DNA of 64,000 nt from Chlamydiota bacterium (lineage in GTDB: Bacteria; Chlamydiota; Chlamydiia; Chlamydiales; Parachlamydiaceae). The notes under the pieces were generated by a model that was given only the letters and a program-made list of their open reading frames with translations, did no database searches and was not told where the DNA came from. The position numbers and the translations under genes are program-made. Numbering within the stretch: position 1 is the first letter of the stretch; every line of letters starts with the position of its first letter. The DNA lies in the NCBI GenBank assembly GCA_013287905.1, contig JABDCW010000004.1, positions 1 to 64,000 on the forward strand, read 5' to 3'. Positions 7,344 to 15,034 of the stretch are shown one piece after another.

Positions 7344-7814
7344 ATGACTGCTCAATCTTTTCATTATCCTGAGCCGATGATACCAAGCGATAGCGAAGTT
7401 GAACTAGCTCGTAATTCTAGCCGCGTGTTAGCAGCCTTAAGTCTTAAAAAAACTAAGACCATTGATATCTCTCTGGAAACTGGCAACCATCATCATAGTT
7501 CGGTGACTTTGCCTCTTTCAGCCTTCAAGCTTCTTGTAAGCATTTTAACCCAGATGGCAGAAGGTAATGCTGTTACCTTGATCCCCGTACATGCAGAACT
7601 GACAACGCAAGAAGCTGCAGATTTATTGAATGTATCTCGCCCTTTCCTTATCCGCCTCTTGGAAGAAAAAAAGATTCCTTTTCGCAAAGTAGGTACACGA
7701 AGACGGGTGCTCTTTCAAGACCTCATGGACTACAAAGCTAAAATCGACACTGCTCGTCGTAAAACTTTAGATGAATTAGCCAATGAAGCACAAGAATTAG
7801 ATATGGGATATTAA
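7344..7814 (+). CDS. Antitoxin-like excisionase-family DNA-binding protein (partner of a PIN toxin)
   Basis: A 156-residue protein with AAGGAGG 7 bases before its ATG. The C-terminal half carries an excisionase/MerR-type helix-turn-helix: LTTQEAADLLNVSRPFLIRLL, then EEKKIPFRKVGTRRRVLF, followed by a charged tail. The N-terminal half (SRVLAALSL ... SVTLPLSAFKLLVSILTQMAEG) matches the family of antitoxins that precede PIN-domain toxins. The stop overlaps the next start (TAATG), the usual arrangement for such a pair, but the toxin is internally deleted. The antitoxin seems intact and may survive as a stand-alone repressor or simply as a remnant. Function is inferred from family and context. Confidence 0.75.
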   Translation: MTAQSFHYPEPMIPSDSEVELARNSSRVLAALSLKKTKTIDISLETGNHHHSSVTLPLSAFKLLVSILTQMAEGNAVTLIPVHAELTTQEAADLLNVSRPFLIRLLEEKKIPFRKVGTRRRVLFQDLMDYKAKIDTARRKTLDELANEAQELDMGY

Positions 7815-8112
7815 TGGCTCAATTTAATGTCATTTACGATTCTTGCGTTCTCTATCCTGCTCCCCTTCGAGACCTGCTCATGCGTCTAGCATTGACAGAC
7901 CTGTATCACGCAAAGTGGACTCAAGAAATCCATAAAGAATGGAGCGGCACTTATTGGACCTTGCACCTGCTAAAGTCATAGCAACGGTTCAGGAGACTCG
8001 TAAAAGCCTTAAAAATCCTCCGAAGAGCTCAAGCGAATATTTAGCCACTTTGGAAAAGCAATCTCTGCCACAGACATGTGCCTACTTGAGGGAATATGAA
8101 AGACTCATCTGA
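7814..8112 (+). pseudogene. PIN-domain toxin with internal deletion and frameshift
   Basis: The first 43 or so codons read MAQFNVIYDSCVLYPAPLRD, then LLMRLALTDLYHAKWTQEIH, the N-terminus of a PIN ribonuclease including its first catalytic Asp. After KEWSG (about 7950) the match breaks and that frame stops at 7980. A different frame then gives LLDLAPAKVIATVQETRKSL, KNPPKSSSEYLATLEKQSLP and QTCAYLREYERLI, which is the C-terminal tail of the same family. The central PIN domain with the remaining acidic residues has been deleted, so no nuclease can be made. The antitoxin upstream is intact. Confidence 0.75.
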
Positions 8113-8566
8113 ACAACTTGGCATATGTGAAGCAATCAAAAATAGAAAGTCCTGTAGGGCCTACTTAAATCAGGATGTAAGTTTGGATATTATTGAGCAA
8201 GACCAAATTCACGATCGAATAAGCAAAATGTACGATGACCGATACGATGGCAGCGTGGATGAGGCTTTCTTTCAGAAAAAGCTAAAAGAATACAAAGATC
8301 GGGAGTTTGCCATTATCCAGGAGATGGAAAGTCATGCCAAGGCTGACGAAAGTTTCCACGTGACGGCGAATATGGTCTTAAGTTTAGCTCAGCGCTCTAG
8401 GGAAATATTCGAAAGTTCTGAAGTAGAAGAAAAACGACAACTCTTGAATTTTGTATTTCAGAACTTCGAATTGAAAGACAAAAAGCTGTCTATAACCTTG
8501 CGTGAACCCTTTAAAATAATAAAGGACACTTCTTTATTAGAGAAGTGTCCTGGGATGTGCCGATGA
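8096..8566 (+). pseudogene. Chimeric remnant: nitroreductase N-terminus joined to serine recombinase C-terminus
   Basis: The open frame encodes 156 residues of two unrelated origins. Residues 1-34 (LGICEAIKNRKSCRAYLNQD, then VSLDIIE) are the start of a nitroreductase, with the FMN-binding NRKSCR segment. From about residue 35 (near 8198) the protein becomes the C-terminal part of a large serine recombinase/resolvase: a coiled segment, DGSVDEAFFQKKLKEYKDRE, then EVEEKRQLLNFVFQNFELKD and KLSITLREPF. The catalytic serine domain is absent. GAGGGA precedes the ATG, so a hybrid protein could be translated. The 3' end runs into the terminator of the tRNA-Leu gene. It is a scar from loss of an integrated element. 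Confidence 0.7.
8522..8550 (-). terminator. Terminator of tRNA-Leu
   Basis: A perfect 11-bp stem (AGGACACTTCT / AGAAGTGTCCT) with a 7-base loop. Read on the minus strand it follows the tRNA by 6 bases and is itself followed by TTTATTATTTT. It overlaps the end of the recombinase remnant. Confidence 0.7.
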
Positions 8567-8640
8567 CCGGACTCGAACCAGCACCTAGTTGCCTAGAGTA
8601 GATTTTGAGTCTACCGCGTCTACCATTTCGCCACATCGGC
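8557..8640 (-). tRNA. tRNA-Leu (anticodon CAA)
   Basis: The minus strand folds as an 84-nt class II tRNA. The acceptor arms are GCCGATG and CATCGGC with discriminator A, the D-arm region is GGCGAAATGGTAGACGC, the anticodon stem is GTAGA/TCTAC around loop CTCAAAA (anticodon CAA), there is a short variable arm, and the T-arm contains GGTTCGAGTCC. CCA is not encoded. It borders the recombinase and toxin remnants, consistent with a tRNA integration hotspot. Confidence 0.93.
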
Positions 8641-8780
8641 ATATGGAAGGGTAAATATACATGATTGCTTCGGATGACACAACCATAATCTTAAAATTTG
8701 TGAAAAAAACAAAAGGGGAGTCAACCCGCAATCAAGACGCCATGTGTTGCAAGGCAATACATGGCATCTTCATAGAACCC

Positions 8781-9083
8781 TTAGGCTTTATCAGTCTTCG
8801 CGGTCTTGTCTGCTGAAGTTTGTCCTGTCTTTTCTTTTTGGCTATCAGCTTTAGTTGTCGTGCTATCAGCATCTGGTTTGCTCTTTGTTGCTTTAAAAAT
8901 GCAAAAGGCTACTGTTGCTAAAAAGGCTGTAGTTAATAATGCCAAGGCACCTAGAGCTGCACCTACTGTAGCATTTGGATTCTTTTCATAAAGTGCCTTT
9001 CCTGGCCCTCTGTTCACAAGAGTCACACCAAAATTATGGAGGCTAGTTACAAATGAGGAATTCTTAAGAGCTTGCAATGACAT
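8781..9083 (-). CDS. Small single-pass membrane protein, unknown
   Basis: A 100-residue protein I do not recognise. One hydrophobic segment (GAALGALALLTTAFLATVAFC, about residues 41-61) divides a short N-terminal region with a few basic residues from a highly charged, Lys/Asp/Thr/Ser-rich tail (residues 66-100) of low complexity, which is probably disordered. AAAGG lies 7 bases before the ATG. The layout is that of a bitopic membrane protein with a soluble tail. It sits alone between tRNA-Leu and alanine dehydrogenase. It could be an inclusion-membrane or envelope protein, but nothing in the sequence proves export. Confidence 0.55.
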   Translation of the reverse strand: MSLQALKNSSFVTSLHNFGVTLVNRGPGKALYEKNPNATVGAALGALALLTTAFLATVAFCIFKATKSKPDADSTTTKADSQKEKTGQTSADKTAKTDKA

Positions 9084-9220
9084 ATTTGTACCTTTAATTT
9101 AAGTTTTTTTTTCAAAAATCAATAATTATTGTTTTCAACAACTACTAATGAGCGGATTATCGCAAATGATCTATTTAATTCCTACTAAAAAGTGAATGGC
9201 AATGACGTTTTTATCATTAG

Positions 9221-10351
9221 TTATTCGCAGCTTAGTGAATCACAGATCATTGTTGCCGGTGCAGTATATTCAAACCCAAGATCATGTGCCACAGCCTCAT
9301 TTGTGATTTTACCAAGACAAACATTGAGGCCGTGCATTAATCCGACATTCTCTTTCATCGCTATTTTGTAGCCTTTATTGGCGATAGATAATGCATAGGG
9401 CGTTGTCGCATGAGTTAAAGCGACGGTTGCAGTGCGTGCACAGGCTCCTGGCATATTTGTCACACAATAATGGACAATTCCATCGACGACATAGGTTGGA
9501 TTATCATGATTTGTCGGTTTGGAGGTTTCGAAGCAACCTCCCTGATCAATGGCAACATCTACAACAACAGAGCCTGGGGACATTTGTTTGATCATTGACC
9601 TGGTAACAAGTCGTGGAGCAGTTTTTCCCGGGACAAGAACAGCGCCGATCACTAAATCCGATTCTTTGACCATTGTCTCAATTGCAGACGGACTGGAATA
9701 TATTGTATGTAAGCGAGAGTTAAATAATATATCCAGCTCGCGTAACCGGTTGAGATTATTGTCTAAAATATATACCTGGCTCCCCAGTCCTAATGCCATC
9801 CGTGCTGCTTCTGTGCCTACAACACCGCCCCCGATGATAGTAACCTTTGCAGGCGCAACACCTGGCACCCCCCCTAAAAGTAAACCTTTTCCGCCCTGAT
9901 TCATTTGCAGGGCTGTAGCACCAGCTTGTATAGCTATGCGCCCGGCAATTTCGCTCATTGGAATGAGCAAGGGGAGTCTGTTCTTTTCATCTGTCACCGT
10001 TTCATAGGCTATGGCGATGACTTTTTTTTCTATCAACTGTTTTGTCTGATTTAAATCAGGCGCCAAATGAAGATAAGAAAAAATGATTTGTCCAGGAAAA
10101 ATGTAGGCAAACTCGTCGTCCTGAAGTTCTTTTACTTTTAAAATTAGCTCTGCTTTGAATACCTCTTGGGGTGAAAACACTATTTTTGCACCAGCTGTCC
10201 GATAGTGTTCATCTAAAAAACCTACATTGGCACCGGCATTAGATTGAACAAGAACCTGATGTCCATTCATGGTAAAAAGTTTTACCATTTCTGGCGTTGC
10301 GCCAACCCGGTATTCGTGAATTTTTGTTTCCTTGGGAATACCAATGATCAT
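9221..10351 (-). CDS. ald: Alanine dehydrogenase
   Basis: A 376-residue protein matching alanine dehydrogenase along its length: MIIGIPKETKIHEYRVGATP (substrate-site Arg and following Lys), the hinge region with SEIAGRIAIQAGA, the Rossmann loop VTIIGGGVVGTEAARMALGLG, the segment VVVDVAIDQGGCFETSKPT, and NMPGACARTATVALTHAT near the end. It interconverts L-alanine and pyruvate with NAD, releasing or fixing ammonia. The start at 10351 is preferred over the in-frame ATG at 10384 because GAGGAG sits 8 bases ahead of it and family members begin at this MIIGIPKE. It stands alone; MITE copy 3 lies 250 bases upstream. Confidence 0.95.
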   Translation of the reverse strand: MIIGIPKETKIHEYRVGATPEMVKLFTMNGHQVLVQSNAGANVGFLDEHYRTAGAKIVFSPQEVFKAELILKVKELQDDEFAYIFPGQIIFSYLHLAPDLNQTKQLIEKKVIAIAYETVTDEKNRLPLLIPMSEIAGRIAIQAGATALQMNQGGKGLLLGGVPGVAPAKVTIIGGGVVGTEAARMALGLGSQVYILDNNLNRLRELDILFNSRLHTIYSSPSAIETMVKESDLVIGAVLVPGKTAPRLVTRSMIKQMSPGSVVVDVAIDQGGCFETSKPTNHDNPTYVVDGIVHYCVTNMPGACARTATVALTHATTPYALSIANKGYKIAMKENVGLMHGLNVCLGKITNEAVAHDLGFEYTAPATMICDSLSCE

Positions 10352-10601
10352 AATAACTTCTCCTCGTAGATTCTTTAGCTGCATGAAAGTTCTTATTGCG
10401 CGAGATAATTTTAGAGTGTACTTCAGCCTTTGGAAGATTGATTTCCAGAATTACCCCTGTGCAATAAGAATGACCAATTAGCTGTTAGTGTCATTTTTTC
10501 CAATATTCTGAAGAATAAATTTTAGGGTTTGCTTTTATCCAAAAATATTACTTACATCAGATTTTGGGTATTGTATCAAATCAGAATTTTGTATACCAGA
10601 T

Positions 10602-10767
10602 TATACCGAACGTGATTCAAAAATTGGTTTTTGACGGCGCCCTGCTTTGCATCAAAATTTTTGTCTTCACTCGTGCCTTGGCCATAGGCAATGGTCACTC
10701 GTTCCAGACGAAAAATTTTGAGCAGCCTCCTTGTCAAAATCCCAACTTTTGAACCACCTTCGGTATA
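10602..10767. mobile_element. MITE-like element, copy 3
   Basis: A 166-bp copy in the same orientation as copies 1 and 4; it differs from copy 4 by two single-base insertions. Its right end is TTCGGTATA. It lies between the divergent ald gene and the coiled-coil gene at 10840, 72 bases before that start, so it may affect the leader of that mRNA. Confidence 0.85.
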
Positions 10768-10839
10768 TCTTGCGAAGTAATCAATATAGCAATATCATGC
10801 CATGATAAAATATCAATTAAACTTTAAAAAGGTCGGCCT

Positions 10840-11910
10840 ATGTCTGCAAAGATCGATGTTAATGCCACTGTCAACGGGTATTATGAGTTGTTAAATATTG
10901 AGACTACTAAGGTTCAGGTAAAGTATCATCTCTATGGCAGAAGATTTACCATAGGGGACAAAAAAAACTTACGACTGTCTAAACTGGTCAGTACTTTCTG
11001 TGATCACATTAAAAAGCATCAGGCAGACTTCGCATTTAGCGAAGCAGATAGGAAAAATAGTACAGATCAGGAAAAAAGGCTGAACGACAATCTGAAAATA
11101 AAGCAGGTTATTATAAATTTAGTCAGTTTAGACAGGGAAAATCCGCCAAACTTGTTTTATAAAATTTATCGCTACGTTGTCAACAGGGTATTAATTTTTA
11201 AGCACACTCGTAAGACTAAACTCGAAGGACTTGACCATTCCATAAGTTCTTCTCTACATTTGCTGAAAAAGGATAGATTGGATCATGTAACGCTGCAAAT
11301 TCTGGAGAGGGAAAAATTGCATTCTCAACAAGAAACGGAATCAAACCGTGCAGCGACAAAGATTGAAAATTTAAATATAGAAAAATCACAGTTAAATTCC
11401 ATACAGGATCTAGAAAAAGATATAGCCTCGCTCAAAAGTGATGCTGATCAGCTCGAGGAAAAAATTTTAGACTTGCAACGGGAGGAGCAATGCTTAAAGG
11501 TCCCAGACGATCAGCCGTCATTATCAGACGAAGCAGATAAGGACAGCTGCCATCTGGTACAGGATGATCATCGTAGATTTCAATGGTTGAAAAGATATCT
11601 TTTTGGAAAGCGCAAGAAGCCTGTATCTATCTCAGTTGAGACTGAGAGTGAATCTCGGAAGCTAATCATTCAACAAAAACAGCTATTATTGGATAAAATT
11701 AGAGAACATACTGCTTCTTTAGAGCAAATAAAGGTTAAACTTTCAACCAAGCAAAGTGCTTTAAGTCAAACGCAAAAGAGGGTGTTTGAATTAAATGAAG
11801 AAATTGAACAACAAACTCTTAGCTTAAAGGCGATTCAAAGTAAACTAGCTGAAGACCGTAGTCAACTTGAACGGTTGAGGGGACAAAAGGACGATATCGC
11901 AAATCTTTAA
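10840..11910 (+). CDS. Coiled-coil protein, unknown
   Basis: A 356-residue protein that I do not recognise. Residues 1-150 are a basic, probably helical region with an aromatic-rich patch (NPPNLFYKIYRYVVNRVLIF). Residues 155-225 and 275-355 have long heptad-like runs (IENLNIEKSQLNSIQDLEKD, TEKEL-type spacing through SLEQIKVKLSTKQSALSQTQ), predicting two coiled coils linked by a basic hinge (FQWLKRYLFGKRKKP). There is no signal peptide. AAAAGG precedes the ATG by about 8 bases. The isolated position, flanked by mobile repeats on both sides, and lack of a recognisable domain suggest a lineage-specific protein, possibly a secreted effector; that is inference only. Confidence 0.6.
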   Translation: MSAKIDVNATVNGYYELLNIETTKVQVKYHLYGRRFTIGDKKNLRLSKLVSTFCDHIKKHQADFAFSEADRKNSTDQEKRLNDNLKIKQVIINLVSLDRENPPNLFYKIYRYVVNRVLIFKHTRKTKLEGLDHSISSSLHLLKKDRLDHVTLQILEREKLHSQQETESNRAATKIENLNIEKSQLNSIQDLEKDIASLKSDADQLEEKILDLQREEQCLKVPDDQPSLSDEADKDSCHLVQDDHRRFQWLKRYLFGKRKKPVSISVETESESRKLIIQQKQLLLDKIREHTASLEQIKVKLSTKQSALSQTQKRVFELNEEIEQQTLSLKAIQSKLAEDRSQLERLRGQKDDIANL

Positions 11911-11927
11911 GCCTTGCGGTCTTACCA

Positions 11928-11951
11928 TGTGACTTAAGTAGTTAAGTCACA
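11928..11951. terminator. Perfect hairpin after the coiled-coil gene
   Basis: TGTGACTTAA and TTAAGTCACA form a perfect 10-bp stem with a GTAG loop, 18 bases after the stop codon. There is no clear T-run, so it may be an mRNA-stabilising stem or a weak terminator. Confidence 0.4.
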
Positions 11952-11994
11952 GGAAAACATAACGTCTGATAATTCATGTTATGTTATAATATGG

Positions 11995-12075
11995 AAGTAT
12001 GTTCACCAGGTTTATTCACTATAACTCAGGCCTTCAGCCTGAATGATTTATGTTATCACCTAGGGCGATGCCCTT
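11995..12075. repeat. Truncated copy of the CAGGCCTTCAGCCTG palindrome
   Basis: The stretch from TATGTTCA through CTATAACTCAGGCC, TTCAGCCTGAATGATTTATG and CACCTAGGGCGATGCCCT matches the left arm of the complete palindrome at 51574-51800. The right arm is missing; the copy ends at CCCTTACCATTACCC, a sequence also found at 21681-21695. Confidence 0.65.
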
Positions 12076-12088
12076 ACCATTACCCATT

Positions 12089-12252
12089 TATACCGAACGT
12101 GATTCAAAAATTGGTTTTTGACGGCGTCGGCTTTGCATCAAAATTTTTGTCTTCACTCGTGCCTTGCCATAGGCAATGGTCACTCGTTCCAGACGAAAAA
12201 TTTTGAGCAGCCTCCTTGTCAAAATCCCAACTTTTGAACCACCTACGGTATA
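12089..12252. mobile_element. MITE-like element, copy 4, with an empty site elsewhere in the window
   Basis: A 164-bp copy. The flanks ACCATTACCCATT on the left and TTTAGAAATTATATTACATA on the right are contiguous at 21687-21720, apart from a short T-run difference. This pair of filled and empty sites defines the element as TACCGAA ... CGGTA with duplication of a TA target. Its right end has a point change (TACGGTATA rather than TTCGGTATA). Confidence 0.88.
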
Positions 12253-12397
12253 TTTAGAAATTATATTACATAGAGCATTGTCTCGCCTCTACAGATTATG
12301 ATTCGTTCTAATTGGTAAAAAATGATCAAATATTTGGTAAAAAATGATCAAATATATCGCCATACGAAGCTGTGAAAAATGAAGGATTCGCAAGTGT
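12253..12397. repeat. Duplicated spacer block shared with 21701-21815
   Basis: Non-coding, AT-rich. It contains a 21-bp tandem duplication (TTGGTAAAAAATGATCAAATA-like, at about 12319-12361) that occurs once in the related block at 21760-21781. The last 40 bases (GAAGCTGTGAAAAATGAAGG and onward) lead into the long palindrome, as they also do twice near 21.6-21.8 kb. No gene is seen here. Confidence 0.65.
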
Positions 12398-12588
12398 CTG
12401 TCGCCGCTTCCGCGGCTGCTCTTATTGGCATTCATCCCCCAGGCGTTAGGCTGGGGCTACATGCTGCTGCCGCTCCGCGGCTTAACCCCAATACCGCAAG
12501 CATGGCCGTGAAACGGCCAAAGCATGTAGCCCCAGCCTAACGCCTGGGGTATGAATGCCGATAAGAGCAGCCGCGGAAGCGGCGACAG
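12398..12588. repeat. Long palindrome, copy A
   Basis: A 191-bp inverted repeat with arms of about 70 bases beginning CTGTCGCCGCTTCCGCGGCT and including CCCAGGCGTTAGGCTGGGGC. The loop holds a smaller hairpin, GGCCGTGAAACGGCC. Copies B (18518) and C (21786) share the arms. It lies downstream of the TPR gene and could act as a bidirectional terminator or be a mobile palindrome. Confidence 0.8.
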
Positions 12589-12662
12589 AAAAAACATAAT
12601 TTATTGTCAAAAAAAATTATGGGTAAAAGTATGGTTGTGGCTTAGCAACGGGCAACTGTGGT

Positions 12663-15005
12663 TTAGAATCCCTTCTTGACATAAGCTAATTTTCTACCCA
12701 TCAATTCATCGCAGGCTTCTTCTGCCCGCTTACCAATAGCATTGTAAAGAGCAAAGTTTTCCTGATCCTGAACTTTTATAAAATGTTTTTTCAGTTCAAT
12801 AACACTTGAGCTAATTTCATTATAGAGCCGCAATTGTTCATTGCGAGGTAAATTGTTAATTTCCAACCCTTTTTGTGCCTCGTCGACCGCTTCCCGAAAG
12901 CCAACAGCTGCTATGAGATCTTGCTTGCTATGCAGATCATTCATAGCCAGCTCCCGTTTAGCTTCAGCTAGCGCCGCATAAAGAACGGTCTGTATGGGGC
13001 CGCTCGGCAATGGATCTTTAAGCTTCAGGCCAGTTTCTGCAGCTAATTTTACACCATTCCAATCGTTTTGTTTGATTTTTACTTTTGTCAGCAGTGCGTA
13101 AAGTTCGCCCATTGTCTGATTAGATACCGTTTTGGAGGGAAATTTTAAGGTCTCTAGCACCGTTATTGCGACATTATGAAGAGAATTTGGATGCTCATTG
13201 TTAGCTCGCCCATCATAACGATGATGATACAGAAGCTGATCCTCAGCAAGATCCAGATAAAAAACGGCTTGCATCTCGCAGTTTCTGTCAGGATTGCTGG
13301 ACGCGAATCCAGTTGCCCTCTCGGCATCGGCATATGCCAGATTAGTCTGAATCTTTTCAGCCTTCTGAATTTGCGCAGCCATCCATGCTGCCATCTGACT
13401 GCCCGGCTGTAAAAAATGAAGAGCAACTTGTGCTGACACAGCAGCTTCGACAAAGTGATGCTGCTGAAAAGTAGCTTCAGCATAAATTGCATAAAGTGTT
13501 CCTACTTTTTCATCGGGTGCAATTGTAAGACTTGCCTGATCAGGAGATTGAGAGGAATTGAAATCGTGACCGGTTTGTTCCAGAGCAATACATGCAATAT
13601 TAGCCTTCGAAGCGGACCTGAATTCTTCGGCAAAATCCCTTATTTTTTCACCAGTATGAAGGGGCCGTTGGCAATTAGTCAGGATTCTTTTCAGATGCCG
13701 CGTCTGTTGTTGTGGAGTTAATGAAGCCGCAAGGATTAAATGATAATTCTGAACGTTACTTTTGGCGATCTGCGTATAAAATTCAATGCCAAATGACTTT
13801 CTTTTATCTGTTTCAGCACTATTTTGTGATGGAGCATGAAGTTTTAAACTTTCCCTTGCAGCAAAAGCAGCTTCTGCCCAGTTGCCTCTTCGAAGCTCCA
13901 ACTCAGCCAGTTTGGTATATTGGGCAATTCTTCGCTGCTTATATTTATCCTCATCCGGATGACCCTTCTTCAAAAGCTTGAGTTCTAACGCGGCTTGCGC
14001 TGCTTTAACCGCTTCATCTAAAAGCCCACGCTGTTCTTGTATGTTGACAAGTTCAGTGTAAAAACAAAATTTTATTCCATTACTGCTCTTTAAAGCGAGT
14101 CCTGCTTTTGCAGCTGCTGCCGCCTCTTCAAAATTGCCTCGTTCTCTCCTGATAATAGTCAGTTCTATGTACAACATCGCTTGCACTTGAAGGCTCAAAT
14201 CTGGAAGAAGAGCTAGGGTTGCTTTCGCGGCCTCTTCTGCCTCTCTCCACTTTTTCTGCTGACGTCTAACGCTCGTCAGTTCCAGCAGTAGATCTGCCCT
14301 TTCATTCGTGGACATGGAAACACACTCTTGTAAACCATTTTCGAGAATGTTTTGAGCATTTTCCATTCTGCCATCCTGCCGTAGAAATTTTGCCGATTTT
14401 AAATATACTTTCGGATCTTTCGTTATGCCGGAAGAGGAAACGACAGGATCTCTGCCAACGTTAGTTGCCGGGTCTTGGGCCCCACCCTCTTTCTTGACGA
14501 GAGGCTTGGGTGCTTCTGCCTCAACATTTGGCTGCGGAGCAGTTTGTAGGACGCAGCTTTCTTGCACAGACTGCACCAGCGCTGCACTTAGTTCCGCCGG
14601 TGTTTTAGCGGCCTGTTGATTGTACCGCAAATAGAATTGCACTTGGGCTTTTATCGAGCATAGTTCTTCTCTGGTGACGGAAGGCGTCTCGGCTAAGTCA
14701 AGGCCGCATTCCACTGCTGCCATTGCTGCCTGCCAGTGTTTTTCCAGATTCGCACGCTTAGCGAGTTTTGCAAAAAATGTGGCGTTTTCATTATTGCTTG
14801 TGAATTCTTTATCGGTACGTTCATACTGGAAAGCACGCGTGTCAAATTTTATATGAAATTTAGCACATCCTTTGTTTTTGGCAGGTTTATCAGAGGTGTT
14901 GCTTCTTTTGCCTGTGGTTGCGTTAACATCCTCTGTGTCATCTCGTTCGCGTTTTCTTGTGTCGGTATCCAACCCATGTGTACGGCAGCCTGTTAATGGT
15001 TGCAT
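12663..15005 (-). CDS. Large TPR-like repeat protein (paralogue of the next gene)
   Basis: A 780-residue soluble protein, mostly helical hairpins of TPR/SEL type: recurring patterns such as WREAEEAAKATLALLPDLS, NFEEAAAAAKAGLALKSSNG, LLDEAVKAAQAALELKLLKK and NWAEAAFAARESLKLHAPSQ at roughly 40-residue spacing from about residue 200 to 410, and again from 500 to 760. The N-terminal 50 residues are disordered and very basic (RKRERDD, GKR, KPAKNKG), resembling a nuclear-localisation type signal. There is no signal peptide. A site AAAGGG lies 10 bases before the ATG. It is a close paralogue of the 727-residue protein 29 bases upstream in the same orientation. The likely role is a protein-protein scaffold, perhaps delivered to the host; no domain proves this. 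Confidence 0.75.
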   Translation of the reverse strand: MQPLTGCRTHGLDTDTRKRERDDTEDVNATTGKRSNTSDKPAKNKGCAKFHIKFDTRAFQYERTDKEFTSNNENATFFAKLAKRANLEKHWQAAMAAVECGLDLAETPSVTREELCSIKAQVQFYLRYNQQAAKTPAELSAALVQSVQESCVLQTAPQPNVEAEAPKPLVKKEGGAQDPATNVGRDPVVSSSGITKDPKVYLKSAKFLRQDGRMENAQNILENGLQECVSMSTNERADLLLELTSVRRQQKKWREAEEAAKATLALLPDLSLQVQAMLYIELTIIRRERGNFEEAAAAAKAGLALKSSNGIKFCFYTELVNIQEQRGLLDEAVKAAQAALELKLLKKGHPDEDKYKQRRIAQYTKLAELELRRGNWAEAAFAARESLKLHAPSQNSAETDKRKSFGIEFYTQIAKSNVQNYHLILAASLTPQQQTRHLKRILTNCQRPLHTGEKIRDFAEEFRSASKANIACIALEQTGHDFNSSQSPDQASLTIAPDEKVGTLYAIYAEATFQQHHFVEAAVSAQVALHFLQPGSQMAAWMAAQIQKAEKIQTNLAYADAERATGFASSNPDRNCEMQAVFYLDLAEDQLLYHHRYDGRANNEHPNSLHNVAITVLETLKFPSKTVSNQTMGELYALLTKVKIKQNDWNGVKLAAETGLKLKDPLPSGPIQTVLYAALAEAKRELAMNDLHSKQDLIAAVGFREAVDEAQKGLEINNLPRNEQLRLYNEISSSVIELKKHFIKVQDQENFALYNAIGKRAEEACDELMGRKLAYVKKGF

Positions 15006-15034
15006 AAATTTTTACCCTTTGTGATAATATTACT

